Part shown: positions 16,510-24,855 of the stretch, in pieces
Position numbering within the stretch: position 1 is the first letter of the stretch
Layout: each line of letters starts with the position of its first letter
NCBI GenBank assembly: GCA_913046825.1
Contig: CAJWTF010000019.1
Location: 1-37,580 of the forward strand
DNA from: an uncultured Rickettsiales bacterium
GTDB lineage: Bacteria; Pseudomonadota; Alphaproteobacteria; UBA8366
Reading direction: 5' to 3'
DNA: 37,580 nt
Program-made: the position numbers and the translations under genes
The notes under the pieces: generated by a model
Told to the model about the DNA's origin: nothing
The model's input: the letters and a program-made list of their open reading frames with translations, nothing else
Database searches by the model: none

Positions 16510-16983
16510 CTATTTGTCTCTGCCGGGGCCGACCGGCGATTTCAGGCGTATCTTGCGGCAGACGAGCCGCAGGTCGCAGACCATTGCCGTCTTGTCGTGC
16601 TGATTGATTGCTTCCAATTTCACCACCACCAGACCATCGGCATGGTCCTTGCCGCGGTCGATCAATTCCGTAATCTCACCTTTCGCCCAAAGCGTGTCTC
16701 CGACATATGTGGGCGCCATCATGCGCAGCTTGTCCACACCGGCCAGCGCCGAGAGGATTTCGCCGTCATACCCCAGCAATCCGACCGCGATCGTATAGAC
16801 CATCGGGCCTTGGGCTATTCGTTTGCCGTACACAGTATGCTGGGCGAACTCGTCGTTGGTCTGGAGCTCGAGCCAGCTGCCCATGAACATGGCGAAATTG
16901 ACGATGTCGGTCTCCGTAATCGTGCGCCCGGTCGATATCTTACTGTCGCCGACCTTCATTTCGCCGAATGGCTTGTCGATCAT
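16510..16983 (-). CDS. MaoC-like hot-dog protein lacking the usual catalytic residues
   Basis: A 157-residue MaoC-type hot-dog. It keeps the opening TGRTITETDIVNFAMFMGS and the central helix, plus LRMMAPTYVGDTLWAKGEI. Where active hydratases have a D-x-N-P-x-H pattern it reads GSWLELQTNDEFAQHTVYGK, so the Asp and His expected at the active site are replaced. It may be a structural or substrate-binding partner of the adjacent MaoC protein, as in the two-subunit hydratases of the HadAB type. An AGGAG lies nine bases ahead of the ATG. It is the first gene of the five-gene minus-strand operon and is divergent from a TauD-family dioxygenase over 118 bases. Confidence 0.82.
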   Translation of the reverse strand: MIDKPFGEMKVGDSKISTGRTITETDIVNFAMFMGSWLELQTNDEFAQHTVYGKRIAQGPMVYTIAVGLLGYDGEILSALAGVDKLRMMAPTYVGDTLWAKGEITELIDRGKDHADGLVVVKLEAINQHDKTAMVCDLRLVCRKIRLKSPVGPGRDK

Positions 16984-17101
16984 AAAAACTCACTCCTCGT
17001 TAGGGTCTAAAATGGTAGAGGACGGGCCCCGCCGGTCAATCGAGGAATAGGGGTTATCGCCAACTCTTTTCCATCACCGGAAACGGCCCACTTTTAAAAA
17101 C

Positions 17102-17977
17102 ATGACAGCTCCAACATTGACTCTTGAAGACGGACCGATTGGCGCTGCCATCAGCAACGTCGACCTCACCGGCGATATTCCGGACACAGTTTTCAGCGAG
17201 ATCGAGCGCACGATTGCCGAGCGCGCGGTCGTCGTCGTGCGGGACCAAGTCGATCTCCCTTCCTCTGCCCTCGTCATCTTCGCCCGGCGATTCGGCACGC
17301 CACAGGTCAATGTGCGTGCCGAGGCCAATAACGATGCGAACCCCGAGATATTCTGGGTATCCAACGTCAATGAAAATGGCAAACCGCTTGGCTCCCACGA
17401 TGCCGGTCGCTACTGGCATTCGGATCTTTGCTATTTGGAAAAACCGAGTGACCTGACCTTGCTACATGCCTTGGAGGTACCCTCGAAGAACGGTGTGAGC
17501 TATGGCGCCACACAGTTCGCTAGCGCGACCGCGGCATATGACGCTCTGCCAGAAGACATTAAAGATCGGATCGCCGGCCGCGCGGCGCGCAACGGCTATC
17601 GCTTTATGTGGAACCGCAAGGCACATGAATTCGGTAAGCGGCCCGTGCTCAGCGAGGAAAAGCTCGCCAAATTTCCCGACGACGCCGTCCAGCCGATCGT
17701 CCGCACCCATCCACGCACAGGGCGGAAATGTCTCTATGTCTGTGACGGCTATACCCACCAAATCAATGGGTTGCCAAAAGACGAAAGCGACGAATTACTC
17801 GCCCTCCTCTTCGAGCATCTCACCCGCGAAGAATTTCGCTACAGCCACGAATGGCGCGTTGGTGATCTACTAATCTGGGACAATTGCGCGGTCCAGCACA
17901 AGGCGCACTTCGACTACCCGCCGGAGCTACGCCGGCGCATGCAACGCTGCACAATCGAAGGCGGTGTGCCGTACTGA
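17102..17977 (+). CDS. TauD/TfdA-family Fe(II)/2-oxoglutarate dioxygenase (1)
   Basis: A 291-residue dioxygenase of the taurine/2,4-D type, which hydroxylates an alkyl substrate while turning 2-oxoglutarate into succinate and CO2. The iron site is readable: WHSDLCY gives His106 and Asp108, and DNCAVQHKAHFDY gives the distal His at about 266, followed by the 2-oxoglutarate-binding Arg in RRRMQR. The N-terminal GAAISNVDL and VVVVRDQ segments are typical. The ATG at 17102 has no clear Shine-Dalgarno and lies near the divergent MaoC promoter. It converges on the 3-hydroxyisobutyrate-dehydrogenase-like gene. Substrate cannot be told; taurine is only one option. Confidence 0.9.
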   Translation: MTAPTLTLEDGPIGAAISNVDLTGDIPDTVFSEIERTIAERAVVVVRDQVDLPSSALVIFARRFGTPQVNVRAEANNDANPEIFWVSNVNENGKPLGSHDAGRYWHSDLCYLEKPSDLTLLHALEVPSKNGVSYGATQFASATAAYDALPEDIKDRIAGRAARNGYRFMWNRKAHEFGKRPVLSEEKLAKFPDDAVQPIVRTHPRTGRKCLYVCDGYTHQINGLPKDESDELLALLFEHLTREEFRYSHEWRVGDLLIWDNCAVQHKAHFDYPPELRRRMQRCTIEGGVPY

Positions 17978-17992
17978 TTCCGAGGCTCGCTG

Positions 17993-18874
17993 CTAGTCTG
18001 GCTTATCATACAGCCGGATCATCGCGGAATTATCCGTGTCCCCCAACCCGCGTGAGACCAGCAATCGGTGCAACTCAGTGACCAGGCGGGTGATCGGTGT
18101 TGCCGTGCCGGTCTCCCGCGACAATTCACCCACCATCTCCAGGTCTTTCAGCATGATCGAGATGGTGGCGGCAGGCGTAAAATCCCGATCGATCATCCGC
18201 CCCATGAAATCCTGCAAGACCACGGAGTCCGCGCGCCCACCCGCGAGCGCTCGCGGGATGAGTTTGGCGTCTATACCCGCATCCATCGCTAGCTGTGTCG
18301 CCTCCGCCACTACGGCGACGTGAGCCGCGACGAGAGTTTGATTTATAAGTTTCGTGGATTGCCCCGCACCAGACGGGCCCATCAAGGTGAAGCGGGCCGC
18401 ATAGGCCGCCACTATCTCTCGCACCTTCTCGAATGCGCTCTCATTACCGCCTGCCATGACCACTAAACTGCCCCGCTCCACACCTGCAGGGCCACCGGAG
18501 ACCGGCGCATCCAACCAATGCATGCCACGCGCCGCTTCAATGCGAGCGGCAAAGCCACGCGTGGCATCGGGCTTGATACTGGAATGGTCAACCAAGACAG
18601 TGCCGGACCGCCCACCCTCGGCGATACCGTTCTCTCCGAACACCACCGTCTCCACTGCATTCGTGTCGGTCACGCAAAGCAGAACGATATCGCATTCCTC
18701 TGCAAGGTGTTTTGGTGACGCAGCTTCTTCTGCACCTTGCACTAAAGCCGGTCGAAGTTTATGTGGGGTCCTGCCCCATACCCGCATCGGATAGCCCGCC
18801 GCCTGTAATTTGAGCGCAATGGGTGTCCCCATCAAACCGAACCCGATGAACCCAACAGTTGGCTGTTGCGGCAT
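17993..18874 (-). CDS. 3-hydroxyisobutyrate-dehydrogenase-family oxidoreductase (1)
   Basis: A 293-residue beta-hydroxyacid dehydrogenase. It has the Rossmann motif GFIGFGLMG (8-16), the substrate loop DAPVSGGPAG (122-131), and the catalytic lysine in GAGQSTKLINQ (Lys175), with the family's all-helical C-terminal domain. It oxidises a 3-hydroxy acid such as 3-hydroxyisobutyrate, tartronate semialdehyde or a relative, with NAD(P). Its ATG overlaps the stop of the frameshifted PhyH gene as TAATG, so it was built as a translationally coupled partner of that dioxygenase. If PhyH is truly broken, expression of this gene may now depend on its own initiation. Confidence 0.92.
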   Translation of the reverse strand: MPQQPTVGFIGFGLMGTPIALKLQAAGYPMRVWGRTPHKLRPALVQGAEEAASPKHLAEECDIVLLCVTDTNAVETVVFGENGIAEGGRSGTVLVDHSSIKPDATRGFAARIEAARGMHWLDAPVSGGPAGVERGSLVVMAGGNESAFEKVREIVAAYAARFTLMGPSGAGQSTKLINQTLVAAHVAVVAEATQLAMDAGIDAKLIPRALAGGRADSVVLQDFMGRMIDRDFTPAATISIMLKDLEMVGELSRETGTATPITRLVTELHRLLVSRGLGDTDNSAMIRLYDKPD

Positions 18875-19775
18875 TAATTGCTCCTCACGTTCGGGGTCTC
18901 GTCAAAGACCTCGAAATATTTGTTCTCGAGAATGCTCTGACGTTCGTAAATAGAACCGTTGAGCTCCGGTGGCGGCAATGGAATACGCACCGGGACCTCG
19001 GTCATACGTGGGACCAAGGTCGTCTCCCCCCGCGCCATATCCGAATTGAAATCTTCCAGATCGGAGACACCGAGCAACGGCCAGGCATCCGCCGCCGCGA
19101 ACATAATCAACAGTAACCGCCTAGGATTGGCAGATGTATTCAACGCTGAACCATGGATGGTTCTGGCATGATGAATCGTCATGGTGCCCCGTCGCCCGGT
19201 CAATGGCACAGCTTGGCTAAAATCAATGCCGATGTAGCAGGGTCGATAGCGCCGCAGAACACGCCGTTTGTGTGATGATCGTGGACCGGCCCTTTATGGC
19301 TACCAGGGATAACCATCAGCGGCCCGTTCTCTTCCGCGCAATCATCCAACGCGACGCCGATCGCCAATAGATCGTCATTGGTATAGGGATAGAACGCCCA
19401 GTCTTGGTGCCATTCGACGGCGGCCCCATACTCCGGCGCCTTGATGTTGATCTTGTTGTCAGTCGGGCTGATGCGGATCGCATCGCCAATCAATGGTGAA
19501 ATCAAGTCGAGAACCGCGTCGCTTCGCGCTAAAGCGTTGAATTCGGGATGGTTCCGCACCGGCCGCTTGAAGCGCCGCACGCGCGGATCGCTCGCCTGGT
19601 GGCTGTCTTCGAGATCGAAAAATACGTCACTCTCTGAGACACCCGATGCATCAATCGTCCATTGCGCGACAATTGAACTTAAGCGCTCGACCGTTCCCAA
19701 GTCCAGCGCATCGGGAACAGTGAGGTATCCCTGCTCCCGATAGAAAGTGATTTGGTCGCCAGATAATCCAGACAT
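18874..19775 (-). pseudogene. PhyH-family dioxygenase interrupted by one frameshift
   Basis: Phytanoyl-CoA-dioxygenase-type Fe(II)/2-oxoglutarate enzyme, about 300 residues if repaired. The N part starts MSGLSGDQITFYREQGYL and shows the iron motif WHQDWAF and the PGSHKGPV segment; the C part carries GTMTIHHARTIHGSALN with the distal His and the oxoglutarate-binding Arg. The frame shifts near 19228: frame one runs to a TGA at about 19200, and IDFSQAVPLTGRRG continues in another frame. One missing base restores a normal PhyH, so either it is a young pseudogene or an assembly error. The original stop overlaps the next gene's ATG. It is divergent from an LLM oxidoreductase over 85 bases. Confidence 0.8.
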
Positions 19776-19860
19776 GATGCAGTTTCCCTTCCCGGATAAG
19801 GCTCCATCTTCATGATGTGCGAATAGCACATATGATTCAACGACCAAACGCGAGCAAACC

Positions 19861-20802
19861 ATGTCACCAAAAATCGGATATCTACTGCCGACCCGCGAAG
19901 CCGTGATGGAAGGCCGCCCCGAAGCGGCCCCTCTTCTAACGCTGGCCGAGAAGGCCGAGGACCTGGGCTATGATTCCGTTTGGATCGGAGATTCTCTGCT
20001 CGCCCGACCCCGCCATGAGCCGATTACATTGTTGGCCGCCGTCGCGGGCCGAACCCGGAAGGTTCAATTAGGAACCGCCGTTCTCCTGCCTGCATTCCGC
20101 AATCCTGTCGTTCTTGCCCATCAAGTGGCGACGTTAGATCAAGCAAGCGATGGCCGGGTCATCCTCGGTGTTGGGATCGCAGGGGACATGGCGAACATCC
20201 GGGCCGAATTCGAAGCCGCCGGTGTTACCTTCGACAAACGGGTTGGGCGGATGTTGGAAGGCCTGCGTCTCTGCCGCGCGCTATGGAGCGGCGAGCCGGT
20301 TGACTGGGACGGGCGCTGGAAAGTTGAGAAGGGCGTACTCGGCCCGACACCAGTGCAGAAAAACGGCCCCCCGATCTGGGGTGGTGGTTCGGTGACGGGT
20401 GCGCTCAAACGAGCGGCGAAAAATTACGACGGCTGGTTCCCGACCGGCCCTGCCGACTCCGCCATATGGGGCGAGCAATGGCGCGAGACCCAAGGCTACG
20501 TGAAAGACGCCGGACGCGATGTCGATGCCTTTACGGGCGCGGTCTACCTCACCCTCGCGCTGGACGATGACACCGAAAAAGCTAATGCCAAGGTGAACAA
20601 GTTCCTGGAAGACTATTACATGCAACCAGCGGAACACCTCCGCAAACGCCAAGCCTGTTATGGCGGCCCGCCGGAAGGTGCCGCACAATGGCTCAAAGGA
20701 TATGTCGACGAAGGTGCGAGCCATCTCATGCTTCGTTTCGCAGGAGACCACGACCGGCACTTAGAGGCCTTCACGAAAGTGCGGGCCTCACTCGGATGGT
20801 AG
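19861..20802 (+). CDS. LLM-class flavin-dependent oxidoreductase
   Basis: A 313-residue luciferase-like monooxygenase with the (beta/alpha)8 fold. It shows MSPKIGYLLPTREAV, then AEKAEDLGYDSVWIGDSLL (about 29-47), LGTAVLLPAFRNPVVLAHQVA, and DGRVILGVGIAGD, the phosphate-binding stretch, and the PPIWGGGSVTGALKRAA region typical of F420- or FMN-dependent members. These use reduced flavin or F420 to oxidise small substrates such as alkanesulfonates, amines or alkanes. The substrate here is unknown. It starts 85 bases from the divergent PhyH gene and ends close to the relic of an ABC transporter on the other strand. Confidence 0.88.
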   Translation: MSPKIGYLLPTREAVMEGRPEAAPLLTLAEKAEDLGYDSVWIGDSLLARPRHEPITLLAAVAGRTRKVQLGTAVLLPAFRNPVVLAHQVATLDQASDGRVILGVGIAGDMANIRAEFEAAGVTFDKRVGRMLEGLRLCRALWSGEPVDWDGRWKVEKGVLGPTPVQKNGPPIWGGGSVTGALKRAAKNYDGWFPTGPADSAIWGEQWRETQGYVKDAGRDVDAFTGAVYLTLALDDDTEKANAKVNKFLEDYYMQPAEHLRKRQACYGGPPEGAAQWLKGYVDEGASHLMLRFAGDHDRHLEAFTKVRASLGW

Positions 20803-20806
20803 GACC

Positions 20807-21630
20807 TTAGGCGACCTTCTGCATACGTTCCGTCATGCTGTAAATCCGATCGCTGAGGATGTGTGAGATCCGTCCAGAAAATTAAAGGTTGCCGTCCACG
20901 AGCTGCAAGAACATACCCTTCCCCAGACGCAGAAGGGTCACAGCCGTCCTTGCCTTCGCTGTGACTGCGTGTTGGCGCGTGCTTTACAGCGCCATCTCCC
21001 ATATCAATTCATTTCCCTCTACCGTTTGACTATCCTGAACTTCCTGCTCGTCGGCGCCGACAAAGGTATCCACACGACCGTCTAACACCACGAAAGCGGC
21101 GTCTGCGTCATCGCCTTGGCGGAATATCTCCTCGCCGGATGTGAAGGATACTCGGTCGCAGGCAAAAGCGATTAGTTTCAGCTGAGACGCTGCTGCATCG
21201 GCGAAGAATTGACTGAACGGCTTAACTTCGGCCGTAATCATCGACGTCAATTCGCCTTGTTATGTTTTTTTTGAAAATGCTTTACCGGGAAACGGTGGAT
21301 GCGCTCGAACAAGATATAGCGCAATCGCGCGTTTCGACGTGATACCCTTAAAATGAACAACGACATCGTGATGCTACCATTGATGATCAGGAAAAAGAGA
21401 AACAGCGCACAAAGCGTCAGCAGGTATTCGAGCTGATCGAAGCCTATCCCGAAATACTCACGTGGAAACGGGCCGCCGGCCCCTTTTGAGCCAAGAGCAT
21501 CGTTGACAATGACCTTCGGTAATTCCAACGCATAGTACAGCAGTTGAAAAGAAGCGATCGTCACCGTGAGGATGCCAAGTTGATAGCCCCGGCTTTAGCG
21601 CCAGATAAACCGTACAAGTTTTTTTCGACT
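20807..21630 (-). pseudogene. Relic of an ABC transporter fused to a cyclic-nucleotide-binding domain
   Basis: Reading across breaks on the minus strand rebuilds parts of a large ABC exporter. The first transmembrane part survives (YQLGILTVTIASFQLL, ALELPKVIVNDALG, FLFFLIINGSITMSLFIL, then QGELTSMITAEVKPF), but the sequence then jumps near 21190 straight into a cNMP-binding domain (GEEIFRQGDDADAAFVVLDG, EGNELIWEMAL, VTLLRLGKGMFLQLVDGN, LSDRIYSMTERMQKVA). The rest of the membrane domain and the whole ATPase are gone. Further lesions: TAA 21595-21597, a frameshift in the eight-T run 21265-21272, TAA 20984-20986 and TAA 20882-20884; the original stop is TAA 20807-20809. The exact 5' limit is uncertain. 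Clearly non-functional. Confidence 0.82.
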
Positions 21631-21700
21631 TTTGCCTCCCCTGACTTTGATAGGGCCCGCAAACGAACCAACGCCCAGTTTAAACGGAGCGAATGAACGA

Positions 21701-23080
21701 ATGGTTACACTTCGTGCGACGAATAACTTCGTTCAGTTTGCATTGGACAGTCGTCCCGCCTCGTTTCCGGAGAAAGCGCGGACGATGGCGACCGACGCAA
21801 TCACCGATTTACTCGGCTGCATGATCGCGGGTGGCGGCGAGCCTCTTTCGGAAATGTTGGGTGAAATCGTCTTCGACGTGCCAGTCAGCCAAGGCGCACC
21901 GCTCGCCGTGAGCGGACGATCCGCCTCGCCTCATGATAGCGCCCTTTATAACGGCGCCTTGGCCCACGCTATCGACTATGATGACGTGACCCACCCCGCC
22001 TACGCCCATCCAGGTGCATCCATCGTACCGGCGGTCTTCGCCACGGCCGCCTTTGAGGACATCTCTGGTGCGGAAGCGCTGAGTGCCTATATCCTCGGTA
22101 TCGAAATGGTCAGCAAACTCGGCCGTGCGCTCAACACGGCGCATTATAAGAACGGTTGGCATGCCAGTGCCACGTTCGGAACCATGGGTGCCGCAGCGAC
22201 CGCAGCCGCGATGCTGCGCCTTGATGCGGACGCCTATGCCCGATCCTTGGCTTTGGCGGCATCGGCAGCGAGCGGTCTGCGCGCCAATTTTGGCACCATG
22301 ACAAAACCGCTTCATGTGGGCTATGCCGCGCGGAATGCTGTCCTCGCCGCATTGATGGCGCGTGCAGGAGTTTCCGCTAGCACAGAGATACTTGAGCACC
22401 CCTATGGTTTCGCCGAGGTTTTCAATCATCACGGCGATATCGATTGGCCACAATTCGAGACTTGGGGAGATCCACTCGAAATTCTGACCGAGTTTGGCCT
22501 TGGCCTGAAACCCTATCCCGCCTGCGGAGCCGCCCACCCGCCCATCGAAGCCGCTGTCAATCTACGCGACCAAATCGACGGTGATCTGGACGCGATCAGC
22601 GATATCCGTATCGGCGTGACGGAAATGCATTTCGAGCCGATGATCTATGACCGGGCAACAAACGGCATGGAAGCGAAGTTTTGCATGGGATACTGCATCG
22701 CCGCTGCCCTCCTCGACGGTGACGTCACCTTGCGCAGCTTCGACGATGCGCAAGTATCGCGCATTAATGCCTCTGGATTGATCGAGAAGGTACGCATGGA
22801 GCTGGACGAGCGGGTCACGGGGAATTCCGAATTCGGCTCCGTCGTGACAATAACGACCAAATCGGGGCAACGGCTCGAGCAAATCATCCCGCTGGCGATC
22901 GGCAAACCGGAGCGATGGTTCCCCAAGGAACGCCTGGAGACTAAATTCCATGATTGTTGCGCCGGTGTGATCAGCCGCGACCACGCATCGGAGATATTCG
23001 AACTGGCACAGAATATCGAAACCGCCTCCTCTCTGACGAAACTGTTAGATGCGGTCGGCCGCGCCCCAACATCCGCATAA
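21701..23080 (+). CDS. MmgE/PrpD-family protein
   Basis: A 459-residue member of the MmgE/PrpD family, which includes 2-methylcitrate dehydratase, cis-aconitate decarboxylase and iminodisuccinate epimerase. Seen are the N-terminal helical region with DLLGCMIAGGG, YNGALAHAIDYDDVTHPAYAHPG broken over residues about 82-104 including the family's DDVTH segment, NGWHASATFGTMGAA, RANFGTMTKPLHVGYAARN, and KPYPACGAAHPPIEAA. The ATG at 21701 has GGAG upstream; a nearby ATG at 21693 is out of frame. The real reaction is open, but cis-aconitate decarboxylase-like chemistry would make itaconate, which fits the itaconate-like operon to the left; this link is speculative. It lies upstream of two TauD genes on the same strand. 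Confidence 0.85.
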   Translation: MVTLRATNNFVQFALDSRPASFPEKARTMATDAITDLLGCMIAGGGEPLSEMLGEIVFDVPVSQGAPLAVSGRSASPHDSALYNGALAHAIDYDDVTHPAYAHPGASIVPAVFATAAFEDISGAEALSAYILGIEMVSKLGRALNTAHYKNGWHASATFGTMGAAATAAAMLRLDADAYARSLALAASAASGLRANFGTMTKPLHVGYAARNAVLAALMARAGVSASTEILEHPYGFAEVFNHHGDIDWPQFETWGDPLEILTEFGLGLKPYPACGAAHPPIEAAVNLRDQIDGDLDAISDIRIGVTEMHFEPMIYDRATNGMEAKFCMGYCIAAALLDGDVTLRSFDDAQVSRINASGLIEKVRMELDERVTGNSEFGSVVTITTKSGQRLEQIIPLAIGKPERWFPKERLETKFHDCCAGVISRDHASEIFELAQNIETASSLTKLLDAVGRAPTSA

Positions 23081-23149
23081 GCGCGCTTGTCGAGTGGGGG
23101 CACGCGGAACACTTTACTTAAGAACAGATATCAACGTGTGAGGCTCCAG

Positions 23150-23959
23150 ATGCCCTCCCCTTCAATTCGCCCCTTGGACAGCGCTTTCGGCGCAGAAGTG
23201 ACTGGGCTTGATCTAAGCAGCCCGATGGATGCCGATACAAAGGCGGCGATGAACCAAGCCTTTCTCGATCACATCGTCCTCGTGTTCCGCGATCAAGATC
23301 TAACAGCCGAGGAATACCGAGATAGCATGGCGCAATTCGGTGAGCCGATGCTGCAACACAATGAGCGTTTTCGCCTGCCCGAAACACCGATGGTCAGCCG
23401 TATCATCAACCGAGAAAAGATGCGTCCAGCCTCGATGTGGCACACCGACCACACCAATCACGAGCGTCCGCCCAAAGCGACCGTGCTGTATGCGCGAAAG
23501 CTGCCATCGAAGGGCGGTGACACCTGTTTTGCCAATATGTATGCGGGGCTCGACAATCTTTCGTCTGACTCTCGAGCCGCAATTGACGGGAAACTCACGA
23601 TCAATCATCTGGAACAGGATAACCCGAATTACACTGATCGCGACCGCGATCAATACGACAAAGCCGTCCGCCAACCGATGATCCGCACCCACCCGGAGAC
23701 CGGTAAACAAGCACTCTATTTCCATGTTACCAAGGCGCTTGGCATAGAAGGAATGGAGCAGAAAAAAGTCCGCCCCTTTCTCGAAAACCTTTTGAGCCAA
23801 TCGATCAAACCCGAAAACACGCTCCGCCATCGCTGGCAACTCGGCGATGTGGTTATGCTCGACAATCGCTGCACCATGCATCGCGCCGACCCGGAATACG
23901 ATATGACGGAAGAGCGTCTGCTTTGGCGCATCATTCTGCGCGGCGACCGGCCGGTTTAG
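23150..23959 (+). CDS. TauD/TfdA-family dioxygenase (2)
   Basis: A 269-residue Fe(II)/2-oxoglutarate dioxygenase. Iron ligands: WHTDHTN gives His98 and Asp100, and LDNRCTMHRADPEYD gives the distal His at about 244, followed by EERLLWRII with the oxoglutarate Arg. The opening PLDSAFGAEVTGLDL and IVLVFRDQ segments are classical TauD. I chose the ATG at 23150 because the frame's earlier residues do not resemble the family. It is followed just five bases later by a third TauD gene, so the two are probably co-expressed. The substrate is unknown; compounds of the sulfonate, phenoxy-acid or betaine type are all possible. Confidence 0.9.
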   Translation: MPSPSIRPLDSAFGAEVTGLDLSSPMDADTKAAMNQAFLDHIVLVFRDQDLTAEEYRDSMAQFGEPMLQHNERFRLPETPMVSRIINREKMRPASMWHTDHTNHERPPKATVLYARKLPSKGGDTCFANMYAGLDNLSSDSRAAIDGKLTINHLEQDNPNYTDRDRDQYDKAVRQPMIRTHPETGKQALYFHVTKALGIEGMEQKKVRPFLENLLSQSIKPENTLRHRWQLGDVVMLDNRCTMHRADPEYDMTEERLLWRIILRGDRPV

Positions 23960-23964
23960 ATACG

Positions 23965-24831
23965 ATGCCATTGACCACAAACCATATCGACGGCAGCTTC
24001 GCCGTCGAAATCGAGGGCATTAACCTGTGGGAAGAGCCGACGGCCGAGACCATCGAGGAGCTCCGCGATCTATGGAGCCACCACGGTGTTATGGTCTTCC
24101 GCCGCCAAGCGGTCAGCGAAGAAGAACTGATCCAGTTTAGTGCCCATTTCGGGGAGGTCGTGCCGCACACCCGGCCCGACTGGGCGTCCCCAACTTCGCG
24201 TGAGATCACCATCGTCTCGAACATGAAAAACGCGGACGGTGTCGGAATCGGTGGGCTCGGAACGGGAGAACTCGCGTGGCACACCGACCAAAGCTTCGTC
24301 CCCTACCCAGCAACCGGATGTTTACTCTACGCGGTTGAGTTGCCGCCGGACAATCCAGACACGAGTTGGGCCAACCTACTCCAAGCGTATGAGGGCATGC
24401 CAGGCGCGTTAAAAGAACGCGTCGAGGGAAAAGCCGGCGTCTTCGACTACATGCAGCGGGTCGGCAACTACAACAAAGGGAACGAGCCGTCGGAAAAAAT
24501 CCGCAAACGCCTGCCACCAGTCAAACATGCTGTCGTTAACAGCCACCCGATCACGGGCGAAAAATCTCTCTATCTCGATCCCGGCACGATGACCGGCATC
24601 GACGGCTTAGAGGATGAGCGTGGACGGGCACTGCTGGCCGAATTAACCGACGCCGCTACCCAACCCGAATATGTCTACGGCCACAAATGGCGGATCGGCG
24701 ATGTTGTGATGTGGGATAACGGCTTCCTGCTACACAAACGCCAAGCCTTCGAAGCATCCGGCAATCGGTTGATGAAGCGCACGATTATTAAACTGCCGAA
24801 AGAACAGCACATTTGCCCGGGGCCAGCATAA
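23965..24831 (+). CDS. TauD/TfdA-family dioxygenase (3)
   Basis: A 288-residue Fe(II)/2-oxoglutarate dioxygenase. Ligands: WHTDQSFV gives His106 and Asp108, and WDNGFLLHKRQAFE gives the distal His at about 257, with the Arg in RLMKR. It starts five bases after the previous TauD gene, with no room for a separate promoter. Sequence identity between the two appears low outside the motifs, so they likely have different substrates or carry out consecutive steps and are not a recent duplication. It converges on the AhpD-like gene, with about 24 bases between the two stops. Confidence 0.9.
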   Translation: MPLTTNHIDGSFAVEIEGINLWEEPTAETIEELRDLWSHHGVMVFRRQAVSEEELIQFSAHFGEVVPHTRPDWASPTSREITIVSNMKNADGVGIGGLGTGELAWHTDQSFVPYPATGCLLYAVELPPDNPDTSWANLLQAYEGMPGALKERVEGKAGVFDYMQRVGNYNKGNEPSEKIRKRLPPVKHAVVNSHPITGEKSLYLDPGTMTGIDGLEDERGRALLAELTDAATQPEYVYGHKWRIGDVVMWDNGFLLHKRQAFEASGNRLMKRTIIKLPKEQHICPGPA

Positions 24832-24855
24832 CATTTTGCAAGGCGGCTGAGTCCT

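Noticed and set aside
18874..19775. Programmed ribosomal frameshift in the PhyH gene
   Set aside because: The shift region has no obvious slippery heptamer or stem, and the window is full of decayed genes, so a mutation or read error is simpler.
21809..22537. A 242-residue minus-strand frame over the MmgE/PrpD gene
   Set aside because: Antisense shadow, Gly/Arg-rich and without domain motifs.
17102..24831. A carnitine/gamma-butyrobetaine degradation cluster
   Set aside because: TauD-type, CaiB-like and CaiC-like proteins are present, but the CoA-transferase has a reordered layout, and no carnitine dehydrogenase, transporter or regulator is seen.
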